From the NCBI GenBank assembly GCA_964428225.1, contig CAYRXS010000001.1, positions 1-64,000 of the forward strand: 64,000 bases of DNA. The letters run 5' to 3'. Position 1 is the stretch's first letter. Every line of letters starts with the position of its first letter. Shown in pieces: positions 51,917 through 61,134 of this stretch. The notes under the pieces were generated by a model. That model was given only the letters and a program-made list of their open reading frames with translations. It was not told the DNA's origin and did not search any database. Source of the stretch: JBFMCU01 sp964428225 (GTDB lineage Bacteria; Planctomycetota; UBA1135; GCA-002686595). The position numbers and the translations under genes were made by a program.

Positions 51917-52591
51917 ATGTCCATGCACTGCCAGGAACCCCGTGAGCGATGGCTCGAGGACCTTGCGAAGAGCAAGGTTTTGGGGACGAACTGCCATAAT
52001 GGCGGGGACGGGGGTGACGAGCCGGAGAAGATCGCACACCTCGAGTCCTGCCCGGAATGCGCCGAGTGGGTCCGGCGGAACACCCTCCTGGCCCGAGCCC
52101 TGTGGGGGCTCCCCTCCCTGTCCGCGCCCCCGGAGCTCGCGACGCGGCTCTTCCCGCTCGAGCGGAGCGTGGCGGCGGCCGATCCCGAGGTCTCGCCCGT
52201 GATCCAGGCGGTGCGTGCCCTGGATCGCCACCCCGCTCCGGCGGTCCTGGAGCGCCTGGTGGCCGAGGAGCTGGCCGATCCCAGCGCGGCCCGGACGCGG
52301 CGGTTCGCGGGGGATCTCGAGCCCCTGCCCGCTCCCCGCAAGCTGGAGGTGCGCGTCCTGGCGGAGCTGCGCCGCAGAATCCGGCCCCGGAGGCTGCTCG
52401 GCCCCGTGGCCACCCTCGCGGCGGCGGCGGTGCTCGTCTGGGTCGGCCTGAACCAGTTCGGCGGGGCTCCCGAGAGCTCGGATCACCGCTACTCCTTCAC
52501 CGTCCAGCACCCCGAGAGCCTGGAAGGATTGCCGCCGATGGCCCTCCGCATCGCCGAGGTCGTGGGCGGTTCCTCGAGGAGGGGAGGCTGA
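51917..52591 (+). CDS. Membrane anti-sigma factor with zinc-finger (second copy)
   Basis: 224 residues. The zinc motif H-x3-C-x2-C is at H41, C45 and C48; the membrane helix is at about 164-185. As in the anti-sigma gene at 43144, three Pro-rich/helical segments lie between them (APPELATRLFPL, PAPAVLERLVAEEL, PAPRKLEVRVLAEL). The part beyond the membrane is short. It ends one base before the RseB-like lipoprotein gene, so all three genes are surely co-transcribed. Confidence 0.75.
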   Translation: MSMHCQEPRERWLEDLAKSKVLGTNCHNGGDGGDEPEKIAHLESCPECAEWVRRNTLLARALWGLPSLSAPPELATRLFPLERSVAAADPEVSPVIQAVRALDRHPAPAVLERLVAEELADPSAARTRRFAGDLEPLPAPRKLEVRVLAELRRRIRPRRLLGPVATLAAAAVLVWVGLNQFGGAPESSDHRYSFTVQHPESLEGLPPMALRIAEVVGGSSRRGG

Positions 52592-52592
52592 G

Positions 52593-53645
52593 ATGAAGCG
52601 CCTCTCCCGGATCCCCGCCGCGGCCCGCGTCCTGGGTCTCGCCCTCCTGGGCGCGCTCCTGGTCGTGAGCTGCTCGGACGAGCCGGTCGAGGGGGGCAAC
52701 GGGAAGTCGCTCTCCCTGGGGGGCAACGCGGGCCAGGCTTCCCTGCTCGCCCTCTTGCCCTTCATCGAGCAGACCCGCATCGCGCACTCGGGCACCCGCG
52801 AGGTCCTCAGCAAGGACTGGAGCGTGGTTCCTCCCCACACGATTCGCTTCCGCGAAGAGGTCCACTCGAGCGGGCAGGGCGACTACTCGATCCTGGCGAC
52901 CGTGGCCCTCGAGGGCGTCGCGCCCTCCTGGACGATCTTCCAGCTGCTCCAGGAGAACCGCCAGGGCCTGTTGTTCCGCTACCGGGACTTCGCCATTCGC
53001 AACGGTCAGCTCTTCCGCCAGAACTGGCAGGTGACGAGCCTGGGCGTTCCCGGGAACGTGGCCGGGCGGACGTGCCAGCGCTACTCCGTGGAGTCCATCG
53101 GCGGCGGGGGCCACAGCTACACCATCTCGGTCGACGAGCAGACGGGATTGATCCTGCACTACGAGGAGAAAGACCACCTGGATCGGCTCATCTCCTCCCT
53201 GACCTACGAGGCCGTCGACTACGCGCCCGATTTCACCGGCGTCGCCTGGTACGAGGAAGACGACCGGAAGAAGCTCGACCTGGGCGGGGACCTTCAGCCA
53301 CAAATCGGGTTCGATCCCTTGGAGCCCCAGCTTCTGCCGGTGGGATACGAGCGCTCCGAGGCGGAGATCGCCGAGGTGAGCGGCGACAAGTGGTTGAAGC
53401 TGACGTACCAGGATGGGGTCAATACGCTGTTCTTCCTCCAGCGGTTCCCCCTCCGTGAGCGCCGGGATGGCTCCGGAAGCCGGGGCGGGCTGAGAGGAGT
53501 GACCGGCACGGAGGACACCGTGTCCGTCTATCTCCTCGGGGCCGCCACGGTGCTGCACGGAACCGTCGAGCGTCGAGAGATCATCGCGGTCGGGAAGGTC
53601 CCGGAGACCACGCTCCTGGACTTCCTCCAGTCCGCTCTGGACTGA
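52593..53645 (+). CDS. RseB/MucB-like lipoprotein
   Basis: 350-residue lipoprotein with lipobox VVSC (C27). The N-terminal half (about 50-210) has the LolA/RseB-type half-barrel pattern: an opening helix with IEQTRIAHSGTREVL, repeated amphipathic strands, and SYTISVDEQTGLILHYEEKD. The C-terminal part resembles the second RseB domain (KLTYQDGVNTLFFLQR...). RseB binds misfolded or LPS-related signals and protects the anti-sigma factor from cleavage. Its place right after the sigma and anti-sigma genes supports this, though sequence similarity is modest. A hairpin follows the stop. Confidence 0.68.
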   Translation: MKRLSRIPAAARVLGLALLGALLVVSCSDEPVEGGNGKSLSLGGNAGQASLLALLPFIEQTRIAHSGTREVLSKDWSVVPPHTIRFREEVHSSGQGDYSILATVALEGVAPSWTIFQLLQENRQGLLFRYRDFAIRNGQLFRQNWQVTSLGVPGNVAGRTCQRYSVESIGGGGHSYTISVDEQTGLILHYEEKDHLDRLISSLTYEAVDYAPDFTGVAWYEEDDRKKLDLGGDLQPQIGFDPLEPQLLPVGYERSEAEIAEVSGDKWLKLTYQDGVNTLFFLQRFPLRERRDGSGSRGGLRGVTGTEDTVSVYLLGAATVLHGTVERREIIAVGKVPETTLLDFLQSALD

Positions 53646-53668
53646 GCCGCCGCCGAGAGCCCGTTCCT

Positions 53669-53698
53669 GTTCCGGGGAAGGGCTCCGCTTCCGGGAAC
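53669..53698 (+). terminator. Terminator-like hairpin after the RseB-like gene
   Basis: Arms 53669-53680 and 53688-53698 form an imperfect stem (GTTCC/GGAAC and GGAAG/CTTCC, with a bulge) around a 7-nt loop, 23 bp after the stop. No T-run follows. Confidence 0.35.
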
Positions 53699-53868
53699 GC
53701 GAAGGGCCCGGGTCGGACGATCGGCTACTCGCGGATACGCCCGTTCGTGGACCTCCCGGCAATCGCCGCTTGCGTATTGGTGGCCCGACCGGGATTGCGT
53801 ACAAACTGATTGCCGGGACGAACGTCGGTCGAATCCCTCGAGCCCCGCCAATCCGGAGTACGAGACCC

Positions 53869-55161
53869 ATGAAGAAGCCCACTCCGAACCAAGCCGCCCC
53901 CCCGGTCCTGTCGTGCATCGCGCGGTGGGCGCTCGCGATCGGAATCCTGCCCACGGCCGGCCTCGGCGCCGCCACCACGAACGAGCCGGCATCCCCTCCG
54001 CCGCAGGGATCGATGGAGCTTCTGAGCGAGATCATCGATGCGGCGAGCGACGGCCGCTACTGGATCGAGGCCCGGTACCGCTTCGCGTACATCGCGCAAG
54101 GCGGCAAGAAGGCCGAGGCTCTCGCCTCCACCTTGCGCACCGTCTTCGGCTACGAGACCAGCGTCTGGAACGACTTCCAGGCCGGGATCGAGTTCGAGAA
54201 CGTGACCGCCATTGGCAACGACGTCTACAACAGCACGCAGAACGGGCACCTGTACGCTCCCATCGAAGCCGATCCGGAAGGCACCGAGGTCAATCAGGCC
54301 TACATGGACTACCTGGGAACGGATCTGACCACCTTCCGGATGGGGCGGCAGAGGATCCGGTTGGACAACCAGCGTTTCGTCGGCTCGATCAGCTGGCGGC
54401 AGAACGAGCAGACGTTCGACGCTTTCACGATGTCCTCGACCCGGATGGACCGGTGGAAGCTCTTCTACGGGTACATCAACAACGTCAATCAGGTCTTCGG
54501 CACCAACGCGGACATGTCCTCGCACCTCTTCAATGCGAGCTACGAGCTCGAGACGTGGGGCAACCTCGCGGGGTATCTATACGCTCTCGACTACGATCAC
54601 ATGTCCGTGCTCGACACGACGACCATCGGGATCCGCTGGACCGACGAGTCGGACGTGAGGGGCGACTTCAAGCTTGCATGGACGCTGGAGGCGGCCACCC
54701 AGAGCGACTACGCCGACAACCCGAACAGCATCGGCGCCAACTACTACCACGGCGAGCTTGCCGCGACCATGACCGACGCCCCCGCCGGCCTCGGCATCCG
54801 GGGCGGCTACGAGGTCCTGGAAGGAAACAGCGCCAAGACCGGAGACATGTTCTCCACGCCCCTCGCCACCAGCCACGCCTTCAACGGCTGGGCCGACGTC
54901 TTCCTGACCACGCCGGACACCGGCCTGATGGACTACTACTTCGCGGTGAACGGAACCCTGAACAAGGCGAAGTGGGCGGTCATCTACCACATGTTCGAGC
55001 CCCAGGACGGCAGCATGGACTACGGCACCGAGCTGGACGCGGTGATCTCGTATCCGTGCTCGAGCCGCGTCCAGGTCGGCCTCAAGGGAGCCTTCTACTA
55101 CTCCGACGGCTTCGCCTCGAACCGCGACAAGATCTGGTTCTGGCTGTCGATCAGACCCTGA
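53869..55161 (+). CDS. Alginate-export-like outer-membrane beta-barrel protein
   Basis: 430 residues. The signal peptide (about 1-34) ends LGAATTNEP. About 60-430 alternate polar and hydrophobic residues in the manner of a large porin-like barrel. MDYLGTDLTTFRMGRQRIRLDNQRFVGSISWRQNEQTFDA is typical of the alginate-export/OprE-like family, and the C-terminus IWFWLSIRP is strand-like. The ATG at 53869 has GGAG 12 bases upstream. The transported solute is unknown. Confidence 0.75.
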   Translation: MKKPTPNQAAPPVLSCIARWALAIGILPTAGLGAATTNEPASPPPQGSMELLSEIIDAASDGRYWIEARYRFAYIAQGGKKAEALASTLRTVFGYETSVWNDFQAGIEFENVTAIGNDVYNSTQNGHLYAPIEADPEGTEVNQAYMDYLGTDLTTFRMGRQRIRLDNQRFVGSISWRQNEQTFDAFTMSSTRMDRWKLFYGYINNVNQVFGTNADMSSHLFNASYELETWGNLAGYLYALDYDHMSVLDTTTIGIRWTDESDVRGDFKLAWTLEAATQSDYADNPNSIGANYYHGELAATMTDAPAGLGIRGGYEVLEGNSAKTGDMFSTPLATSHAFNGWADVFLTTPDTGLMDYYFAVNGTLNKAKWAVIYHMFEPQDGSMDYGTELDAVISYPCSSRVQVGLKGAFYYSDGFASNRDKIWFWLSIRP

Positions 55162-55297
55162 GCTTCTCCCCGCATCCGAAAGGGACCCGAGGGCGGCCGG
55201 AAAACCTTTCTCCGGGGGGCCGGAGCTCCGCCGTCGAAAACTGAGGGATCGGCTACGTACGGGCCTCGGGGGTCTTCGACAAGAAGATCAGCCCCCG

Positions 55298-55314
55298 GCG
55301 CGGCTTAACCGCGC
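55298..55314. terminator. Small hairpin upstream of the CheY-like gene
   Basis: GCGCGG (55298-55303) and CCGCGC (55309-55314) form a perfect 6-bp stem around CTTAA, followed by GTTTCC. It may end the upstream barrel transcript. I see nothing else in the 239 bases between the two genes. Confidence 0.3.
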
Positions 55315-55400
55315 GTTTCCAGAACCCGTGGTGCCTCCTCGGGCCTTGCCCGATCCGAGGTGGGCAGAACACCAAGAGCGACCCCCAAGCACGTACGGAA

Positions 55401-55775
55401 ATGAAGAAGATCCTCATTGTCGATGACTCGGCCACCATGCGCAAAATCATCATGCGCGTCCTACGTCAGGCCGAGTTCGTAGCCGAAACGGTCCTCGAAG
55501 CCGCGAACGGAGTCGAGGCCTTGCAGAAGCTCGTGTCGGATCCCGACATCCAGATGATCTTCAGTGACATCAACATGCCGGAGATGAACGGGATCGACCT
55601 CGTCAAGGCCGTGCGCACGAAGCACGACAAGGACCAGATACCGATGGTGATGATCACCACCGAGGGCGGCGAAGCAATGCTTCAAACCGCCATGGAGAGC
55701 GGCGCCAACGGATACGTCACGAAGCCCTTCACCCCGGATGCGATCCGCCAGGCTCTGGAGTCCGTTGTTGGGTAG
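55401..55775 (+). CDS. CheY-like single-domain response regulator
   Basis: 124-residue stand-alone receiver domain. The acidic pocket ILIVDDS (D8, D9), phospho-acceptor FSDINMPEM (D56), switch Thr in MVMITTEGG and Lys in YVTKPF (K108) are all in place. The length and MPEMNGIDLVKAVR block are CheY-like. No histidine kinase is adjacent; instead two CheX/CheC-like genes follow. The start codon has only a weak ribosome-binding site. Confidence 0.92.
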   Translation: MKKILIVDDSATMRKIIMRVLRQAEFVAETVLEAANGVEALQKLVSDPDIQMIFSDINMPEMNGIDLVKAVRTKHDKDQIPMVMITTEGGEAMLQTAMESGANGYVTKPFTPDAIRQALESVVG

Positions 55776-56310
55776 CAGCGCAAAGGCCGCCCGGTCGAGC
55801 GCAGATCCCTCGATCCCGGGTCACTCCGACCTCCTTCAGGTTCTCAAGGAGTCCGCCCAGGAGGTGCTCACCATGATGGTGTCCACTCTCCAAGAGGCGA
55901 CCGTGCGCCGACAGATCGGTCTGGATTCCATCGAGATCGAGGGGGAGGACGGCGCCCCCCAGCAGTTGTGCATGGACATCGAGGCGACCGTCGAGTTCCA
56001 GGGAACGCTCGTCGGCGCCGTCGTCCTGCGGTGCACCACGGAGGGAGCCCAGGACATCGCCCGCAGCTTCCTGATGCTCGAAGAGGGCGACCCGCTTGAA
56101 GAGGACGAGATGGCCGACGCACTCGGCGAATGCGCCAACATGGTGGCCGGCACCCTCAAGACGAAGGGGCTCGATCCCCACGGTGAGTTCCAGCTGGGAA
56201 TCCCCCAGCTCAAGAAGAACGAGACGCCCCCCGTGGGCCGCCATCGCGGCGTGCTCGCCTATCGCCTGACTCAGGGCGTGATCGCCCTGGAGATCTGGCT
56301 AGATGACTGA
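55738..56310 (+). CDS. CheX-like phosphatase domain protein
   Basis: 190 residues from the ATG at 55738, which overlaps cheY by 38 bp; TTG 55768 is also possible, and conserved sequence begins only near residue 30. It resembles CheX/CheC-type CheY-phosphatases. The active-site pattern E-x2-N is seen in ADALGECANMVAGTL, with a matching beta-strand framework (GTLVGAVVLRCTTEGAQDIARSFLM). It would be expected to dephosphorylate the CheY encoded just upstream. Confidence 0.7.
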   Translation: MRSARLWSPLLGSSAKAARSSADPSIPGHSDLLQVLKESAQEVLTMMVSTLQEATVRRQIGLDSIEIEGEDGAPQQLCMDIEATVEFQGTLVGAVVLRCTTEGAQDIARSFLMLEEGDPLEEDEMADALGECANMVAGTLKTKGLDPHGEFQLGIPQLKKNETPPVGRHRGVLAYRLTQGVIALEIWLDD

Positions 56311-56316
56311 ACCACC

Positions 56317-56883
56317 ATGACCGAGACAGCCAGCAAAGTCGTCACCGACCTCGAGCTCATCGAGAACATCTTCGAGCGGATCAGCGCGGACCTGGGGATG
56401 ATCATCGATCGCGAGTTCAAGATCTCCTCGGCCACCGTCGAGCGCGCCAACAAGAGAGTCGAGGGACGGTCGAAGATCCACATCTCGTTCAAGCTCTGCT
56501 TCAAGAGCGAAGAAGGGTCCCAGCACGGCTGCGCGCTCATTCCGCTGCCGGACGCCATCAGCCTCGCCGCCTATCTGATGATGGTCCCGGACGATGCGGT
56601 CAAGACCCATCGCTCGACGACGAACCTCGACCGCTCCACCAAGGACGCGATGCTCGAGGTGGGCAACTTCATCGGAGGGGCCTCCGACGCGGTCACGCGC
56701 AGCTGGTTCACCGACAACGTCTCGGTGCGCTCCGAAGGCTGCCAGGGAGTGCGCGCCAACGTCCGCCCCGCCTTCCCGCGGACCGAAGGCGAGGAGCTGA
56801 TCGTCGGGCGGGCCACCGCGCAGATCCACGACTTCCCCGAGTTCGAGATCATCCTCATGCTGCCGGTGCTGCCCGGCATGTAG
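56317..56883 (+). CDS. CheC/CheX-like protein (second paralogue)
   Basis: 188 residues, distantly similar to the preceding gene. It carries one E-x2-N type motif in LEVGNFIGGASDAV inside a CheC-like helix. The N-terminal part (LIENIFERISADLGMIIDREFKISSATVE) is different and could be a partner-binding segment. It ends the three-gene operon: a strong terminator lies 25 bp beyond. Whether it is a phosphatase or a regulatory subunit is unclear. Confidence 0.6.
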   Translation: MTETASKVVTDLELIENIFERISADLGMIIDREFKISSATVERANKRVEGRSKIHISFKLCFKSEEGSQHGCALIPLPDAISLAAYLMMVPDDAVKTHRSTTNLDRSTKDAMLEVGNFIGGASDAVTRSWFTDNVSVRSEGCQGVRANVRPAFPRTEGEELIVGRATAQIHDFPEFEIILMLPVLPGM

Positions 56884-56908
56884 GGCGCGCCCGCCAGAAG
56901 GGGCACGA

Positions 56909-56959
56909 AGCTCCCCGCCCTCTCCTCGCTCGGGAGGGGGCGGGGAGCTGCATTTTTTT
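56909..56959 (+). terminator. Strong rho-independent terminator of the cheY-cheX-cheC-like operon
   Basis: A 17-bp stem with one wobble pair (arms 56909-56925 and 56933-56949, 7-nt loop) is followed after three bases by seven T residues (56953-56959). This is the best canonical terminator in the window. Confidence 0.92.
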
Positions 56960-57103
56960 CCCGTGTCCCGCGGAGGGGCCGGGGGGCGCGTCTCACGCGA
57001 TTCGGTTTTGACCCCCTCCCGTCCTCGCGCCGCTCGACGGGGTACGTTTGGGTGTCGCCGGCCCTTCCGACCTTCCGGCGAGGCCCTGCTCGAGGACACC
57101 CGC

Positions 57104-57547
57104 ATGAGCGCCGAATTCGAGGACAAGCCGTTTTCCGAGAACCACCTGGACTCCCCCGAGTACCGGACGCGGCTGATGCGCAAGCTCAACACGCTGATTG
57201 CCGTGTTGGAAGTGGCTTGCGCCAAGGTGCGACGTTCCCTCGTCAATCCCGACGCCGACACGGAGAGGCTGAATCGGATTCACAAGAACCTCAAGGACAC
57301 GCTGCAGGTGTGTCTGCGGGCCAAGAGGGCCCTCGAGCGGTGCGAGAAACTGCCGGAAGGTCTTCCCTCGAGCCTCACCAGGGGCATCGGGGACGAAGCA
57401 GAGGCGCGGACGGAGCGGCTGCACGGCGCGGGCGTCGAGATGAGCTCGGCCGAAGAGACGGACAAGTTCGCCGAGCTCGGCCCGATCGACCCTCAGGAGA
57501 TTCGGGCGACGGACATCAACGAGCTCTGCCGCCGTCTTCAGGAGTGA
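57104..57547 (+). CDS. Small helical protein of unknown function
   Basis: 147 residues, very rich in charged amino acids and predicted largely helical. Residues 20-85 form a likely coiled-coil or helical bundle (RTRLMRKLNTLIAVLEVACAKVRRSL, then LNRIHKNLKDTLQVCLRAKRALERC). I recognise no family. The ATG at 57104 follows an AGGA eight bases upstream. It converges on nadE, whose stop lies 25 bp away. Confidence 0.6.
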   Translation: MSAEFEDKPFSENHLDSPEYRTRLMRKLNTLIAVLEVACAKVRRSLVNPDADTERLNRIHKNLKDTLQVCLRAKRALERCEKLPEGLPSSLTRGIGDEAEARTERLHGAGVEMSSAEETDKFAELGPIDPQEIRATDINELCRRLQE

Positions 57548-57572
57548 CCCCTACGCGCCCACCACGACTCCG

Positions 57573-58394
57573 CTATTTGCGCCAATCGCGCAGGTAGCGG
57601 AAGTCGTGGCTTATCGTACGTCGCGAGAGCTTGGCGATGACCGGGGGAAGGCGCTTGAACTGGTTGGCCACCACCCGGCGGGCCACGCGGGCCACGAGAT
57701 CCGCGTCGAATCCCTCTGCCAAGACCTCCTGCTCGTCGTAGCGCCGATCCACCATGCGGTAGAGGAGCCGATCCGCCTCCTCGTACGTGAAGCCGAGATC
57801 GGCCTCGTCGGTCTGCCCTTCCTCCAGATCGGCCGACGGCGGCTTGTCGATCACCTCGGCCGGAAGCCGCAGGTGCCGGGCGACCTGGTAGACCTGGTGC
57901 TTGTACAGATCTCCGAGCGGATTGATCGCATGCGCGGAGTCCCCGAACTGGGTGGAGTACCCCAGTAGCATCTCGGTCTTGTTGCTCGTGCCGATGACCA
58001 GCCCTCCCCACTCCACGGAGAGGTCGTAGAGCACGGTCATGCGGCAACGGGCCATCACGTTGCCCCGTCGCAGCCCGTCGTCGACCCCCTCCGTCTCGAG
58101 GTAGCCGTCGGCCATCGCGGAGATGTCCACGGTGCGGGACTCGACGCCGAGGCTCCTCGCGACGAGGCGGCCGTGCGTCTCGCTGTCGGGATTCGACGTG
58201 CGATAGGGCATCAGGACGCAGAGCACGCCCTCCGGAGCGAAGGCGTGCGCGCAGAGGGCCGCGGTCACCGCGGAGTCCACGCCCCCGGACAGGCCCACGA
58301 CCACGCGGGACATCCCCGCCGCGCCCACCTCCTCTCGGAGGAAGCTCACGAGCAGCTCGGTCACGAGTTCGGGCTGGACGTCCAGCTCGCTCAC
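57573..58394 (-). CDS. nadE: NAD synthetase (amide-transfer domain)
   Basis: 273-residue ATP-pyrophosphatase enzyme that amidates nicotinate adenine dinucleotide to NAD+. The PP-loop GLSGGVDSAV (about 34-43) is exact. GTSNKTEMLLGYSTQFGDSAHAINPLGDLYKHQVYQVARHL and KPPSADLEEGQTDEADLGFTYEEADRLL are all typical. The GTG at 58394 has a GAGGAGG ten bases upstream and lies five bases after the upstream stop. The upstream gene encodes a nitrilase that could supply ammonia from glutamine. Confidence 0.92.
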   Translation of the reverse strand: MSELDVQPELVTELLVSFLREEVGAAGMSRVVVGLSGGVDSAVTAALCAHAFAPEGVLCVLMPYRTSNPDSETHGRLVARSLGVESRTVDISAMADGYLETEGVDDGLRRGNVMARCRMTVLYDLSVEWGGLVIGTSNKTEMLLGYSTQFGDSAHAINPLGDLYKHQVYQVARHLRLPAEVIDKPPSADLEEGQTDEADLGFTYEEADRLLYRMVDRRYDEQEVLAEGFDADLVARVARRVVANQFKRLPPVIAKLSRRTISHDFRYLRDWRK

Positions 58395-58399
58395 GGGTG

Positions 58400-59275
58400 C
58401 TACGCCTCCTCGTCCGGCTCGGGGTGCCTGGCGAGCGGGACGTGCCGGGTCAGCTCCTCGGCGAGGATCCACGGCTTCTCGTCACGCCGCAGGGGCGTCT
58501 CCACGCGCGCTCGCCGGAGCGCGCCCGGCTCGATCCGCTCCTCGAGCATCCCCGGCTCGAGGGCGCCCAGCCCGGCCCGCATGCCGCCGAAGGGGTCGAC
58601 GAGACAGCTGCCTCCGCCGAAGCCAATACCGTCCTCCCAGCCGACGCGTCCCGCGTAGATCACCCACGTCCGGAAGAACATCGCGGTCGCGGTGATCATC
58701 GTCTCCCAGGTACGCGTGGAGGACAGCCCCGGGCCGGGCGCCTCGACTCCGCGGGCCGGACCCGCGCTGGCGACGAGCAGAGCGTCGGCGTCGTTCAGGA
58801 AGTGGATGTACGCGCTCGGCACGTGCCAGAGGTCCTCGCACAGGAGCGGACCGATGCGCCCCAGCCGGCTCTCGATGATCCGGAACTCGTCTCCCGCCGC
58901 GAAGTCGCGCGCCTCGTCGAAGATCCCGTAGGAGACCAGGTGCACCTTGCGGTGGACGTCGAGCAGCACGCCGTCCTCGAAGAACGCGAGCGAGTTGTAG
59001 AAGCGCTCCTCCGGAGCCCGCTCCACGAAGCCCAGGGCGATGGAGATGTCCTTCGAGAGGTCCGCGAAGCGGGCGAGCTCGTCGGCCTCCCGCCCGAGCC
59101 CCAGCTCGAACACCTGGTCCTTGAGGTAGTAACCGGTCAGGGAGAGCTCCGGGAACACGACAAGATCCGCGCCGCCGGCCTTCGCGGCGGCGATGGACTC
59201 CGCGTGCATCTCGTGGTTGGCGTGCAGATCCCCCAGCCGCGGATTGATCTGGGCGATGGCGATTCGGCAATCCAT
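58400..59275 (-). CDS. Nitrilase-family amidohydrolase, probable glutaminase partner of NadE
   Basis: 291-residue carbon-nitrogen hydrolase. The catalytic triad is complete: E43 in FPELSLTGYYLKD, K110 in HRKVHL, and C146 in LLCEDLW. The Glu, Lys and Cys contexts match the N-terminal glutaminase domain of glutamine-dependent NAD synthetases rather than general nitrilases (KVHLVSYGIFDEARDFAAG, then CEDLWH). It is encoded five bases before nadE, so the two probably act together as a split enzyme. This pairing is inference. Confidence 0.85.
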   Translation of the reverse strand: MDCRIAIAQINPRLGDLHANHEMHAESIAAAKAGGADLVVFPELSLTGYYLKDQVFELGLGREADELARFADLSKDISIALGFVERAPEERFYNSLAFFEDGVLLDVHRKVHLVSYGIFDEARDFAAGDEFRIIESRLGRIGPLLCEDLWHVPSAYIHFLNDADALLVASAGPARGVEAPGPGLSSTRTWETMITATAMFFRTWVIYAGRVGWEDGIGFGGGSCLVDPFGGMRAGLGALEPGMLEERIEPGALRRARVETPLRRDEKPWILAEELTRHVPLARHPEPDEEA

Positions 59276-59294
59276 GGCTTCCTCCCCTCGAGGG

Positions 59295-60298
<1,004 letters not shown>

Positions 60299-60302
<4 letters not shown>

Positions 60303-61018
60303 CGCGTGCGGTCCAGGATATACGAGCGGAGCCCCTCCAGCCCACGTACGCAGGGCGGGGCCTTCGGATCTCCCTCGCCGTCCAGGGGGAGCTCCGCGCC
60401 GTCGTGGTTCACCAGCACCCCCTCGATACCCGCCCGGCGGGCCCCCGCGACGTCCAATTCCGGATCGTCCCCCGCGTGGAGGGCCTCCTCGGGAGCCACC
60501 CCGGCCCGCTCCAGGGCCCGCCGGAAGATCTCCGGCTCGGGCTTCTCGATCCCCTCCAGGGCCGAGCAGAGCACGGGATCGAAGACCCCCTCCCAGCCCA
60601 GCGCAGCGAGGAGCTGGGGCAGCCGGGCGCTCCAGTTCGAGATCACCCCGAGGGAGAGCCCCCGCTCGCCCACGGCCCCGAAGAGCTCCTCGACCCCCGG
60701 GAACACGCGGAACGAGGCGGCGGTCTCGAAGTGGGCGAAGAGCTCGTCGGTGAGCTCCTCGAGCGCCGCGCCCCGGATCTCCAGCTCCTCGCCGAACAGC
60801 CGGTGGATGAAGGCGCGGAACCAGGGATCCGTGTGGCGATGGTGTCCGTCGATCGTCCGCGGGAGGGCGTGGTGGATCCGCCCCATGAGGCTCCTCATGG
60901 CCTTCTCGTCGATCTCGCACCCGCGGTCGCGGGCGGCGCGGGCATAAACCTCGAAGCGCGAGACTCGCGTGGTGATCAGGGTTTCGCCGATGTCCAGGAA
61001 GATGGCTTGCAGCGGCAT
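60299..61018 (-). CDS. HAD-superfamily hydrolase (subfamily IA)
   Basis: 239-residue phosphatase-like protein. Motif I is IFLDIGETL with nucleophile D9, but the expected second Asp of the D-x-D-x-T is replaced (DIGET), so acid/base chemistry may be altered. Motif II is VISNWS, motif III has the Lys in IEKPEPEIF, and motif IV is HAGDDPELDVAGARRAG. ATG at 61018. It is the first of four minus-strand genes leading to nadE. Confidence 0.8.
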
Positions 61019-61134
61019 GGGTGCAGGAATGCGGTGGGGAATCCCCCTTTGACCCAAGGGGGGGAAGGGCGGGGGCCGATCCTAACCGGTGGGGGGGTGG
61101 TTCGAGAGCCGCGGAAGCGGCTCCGAGGAGCTAG

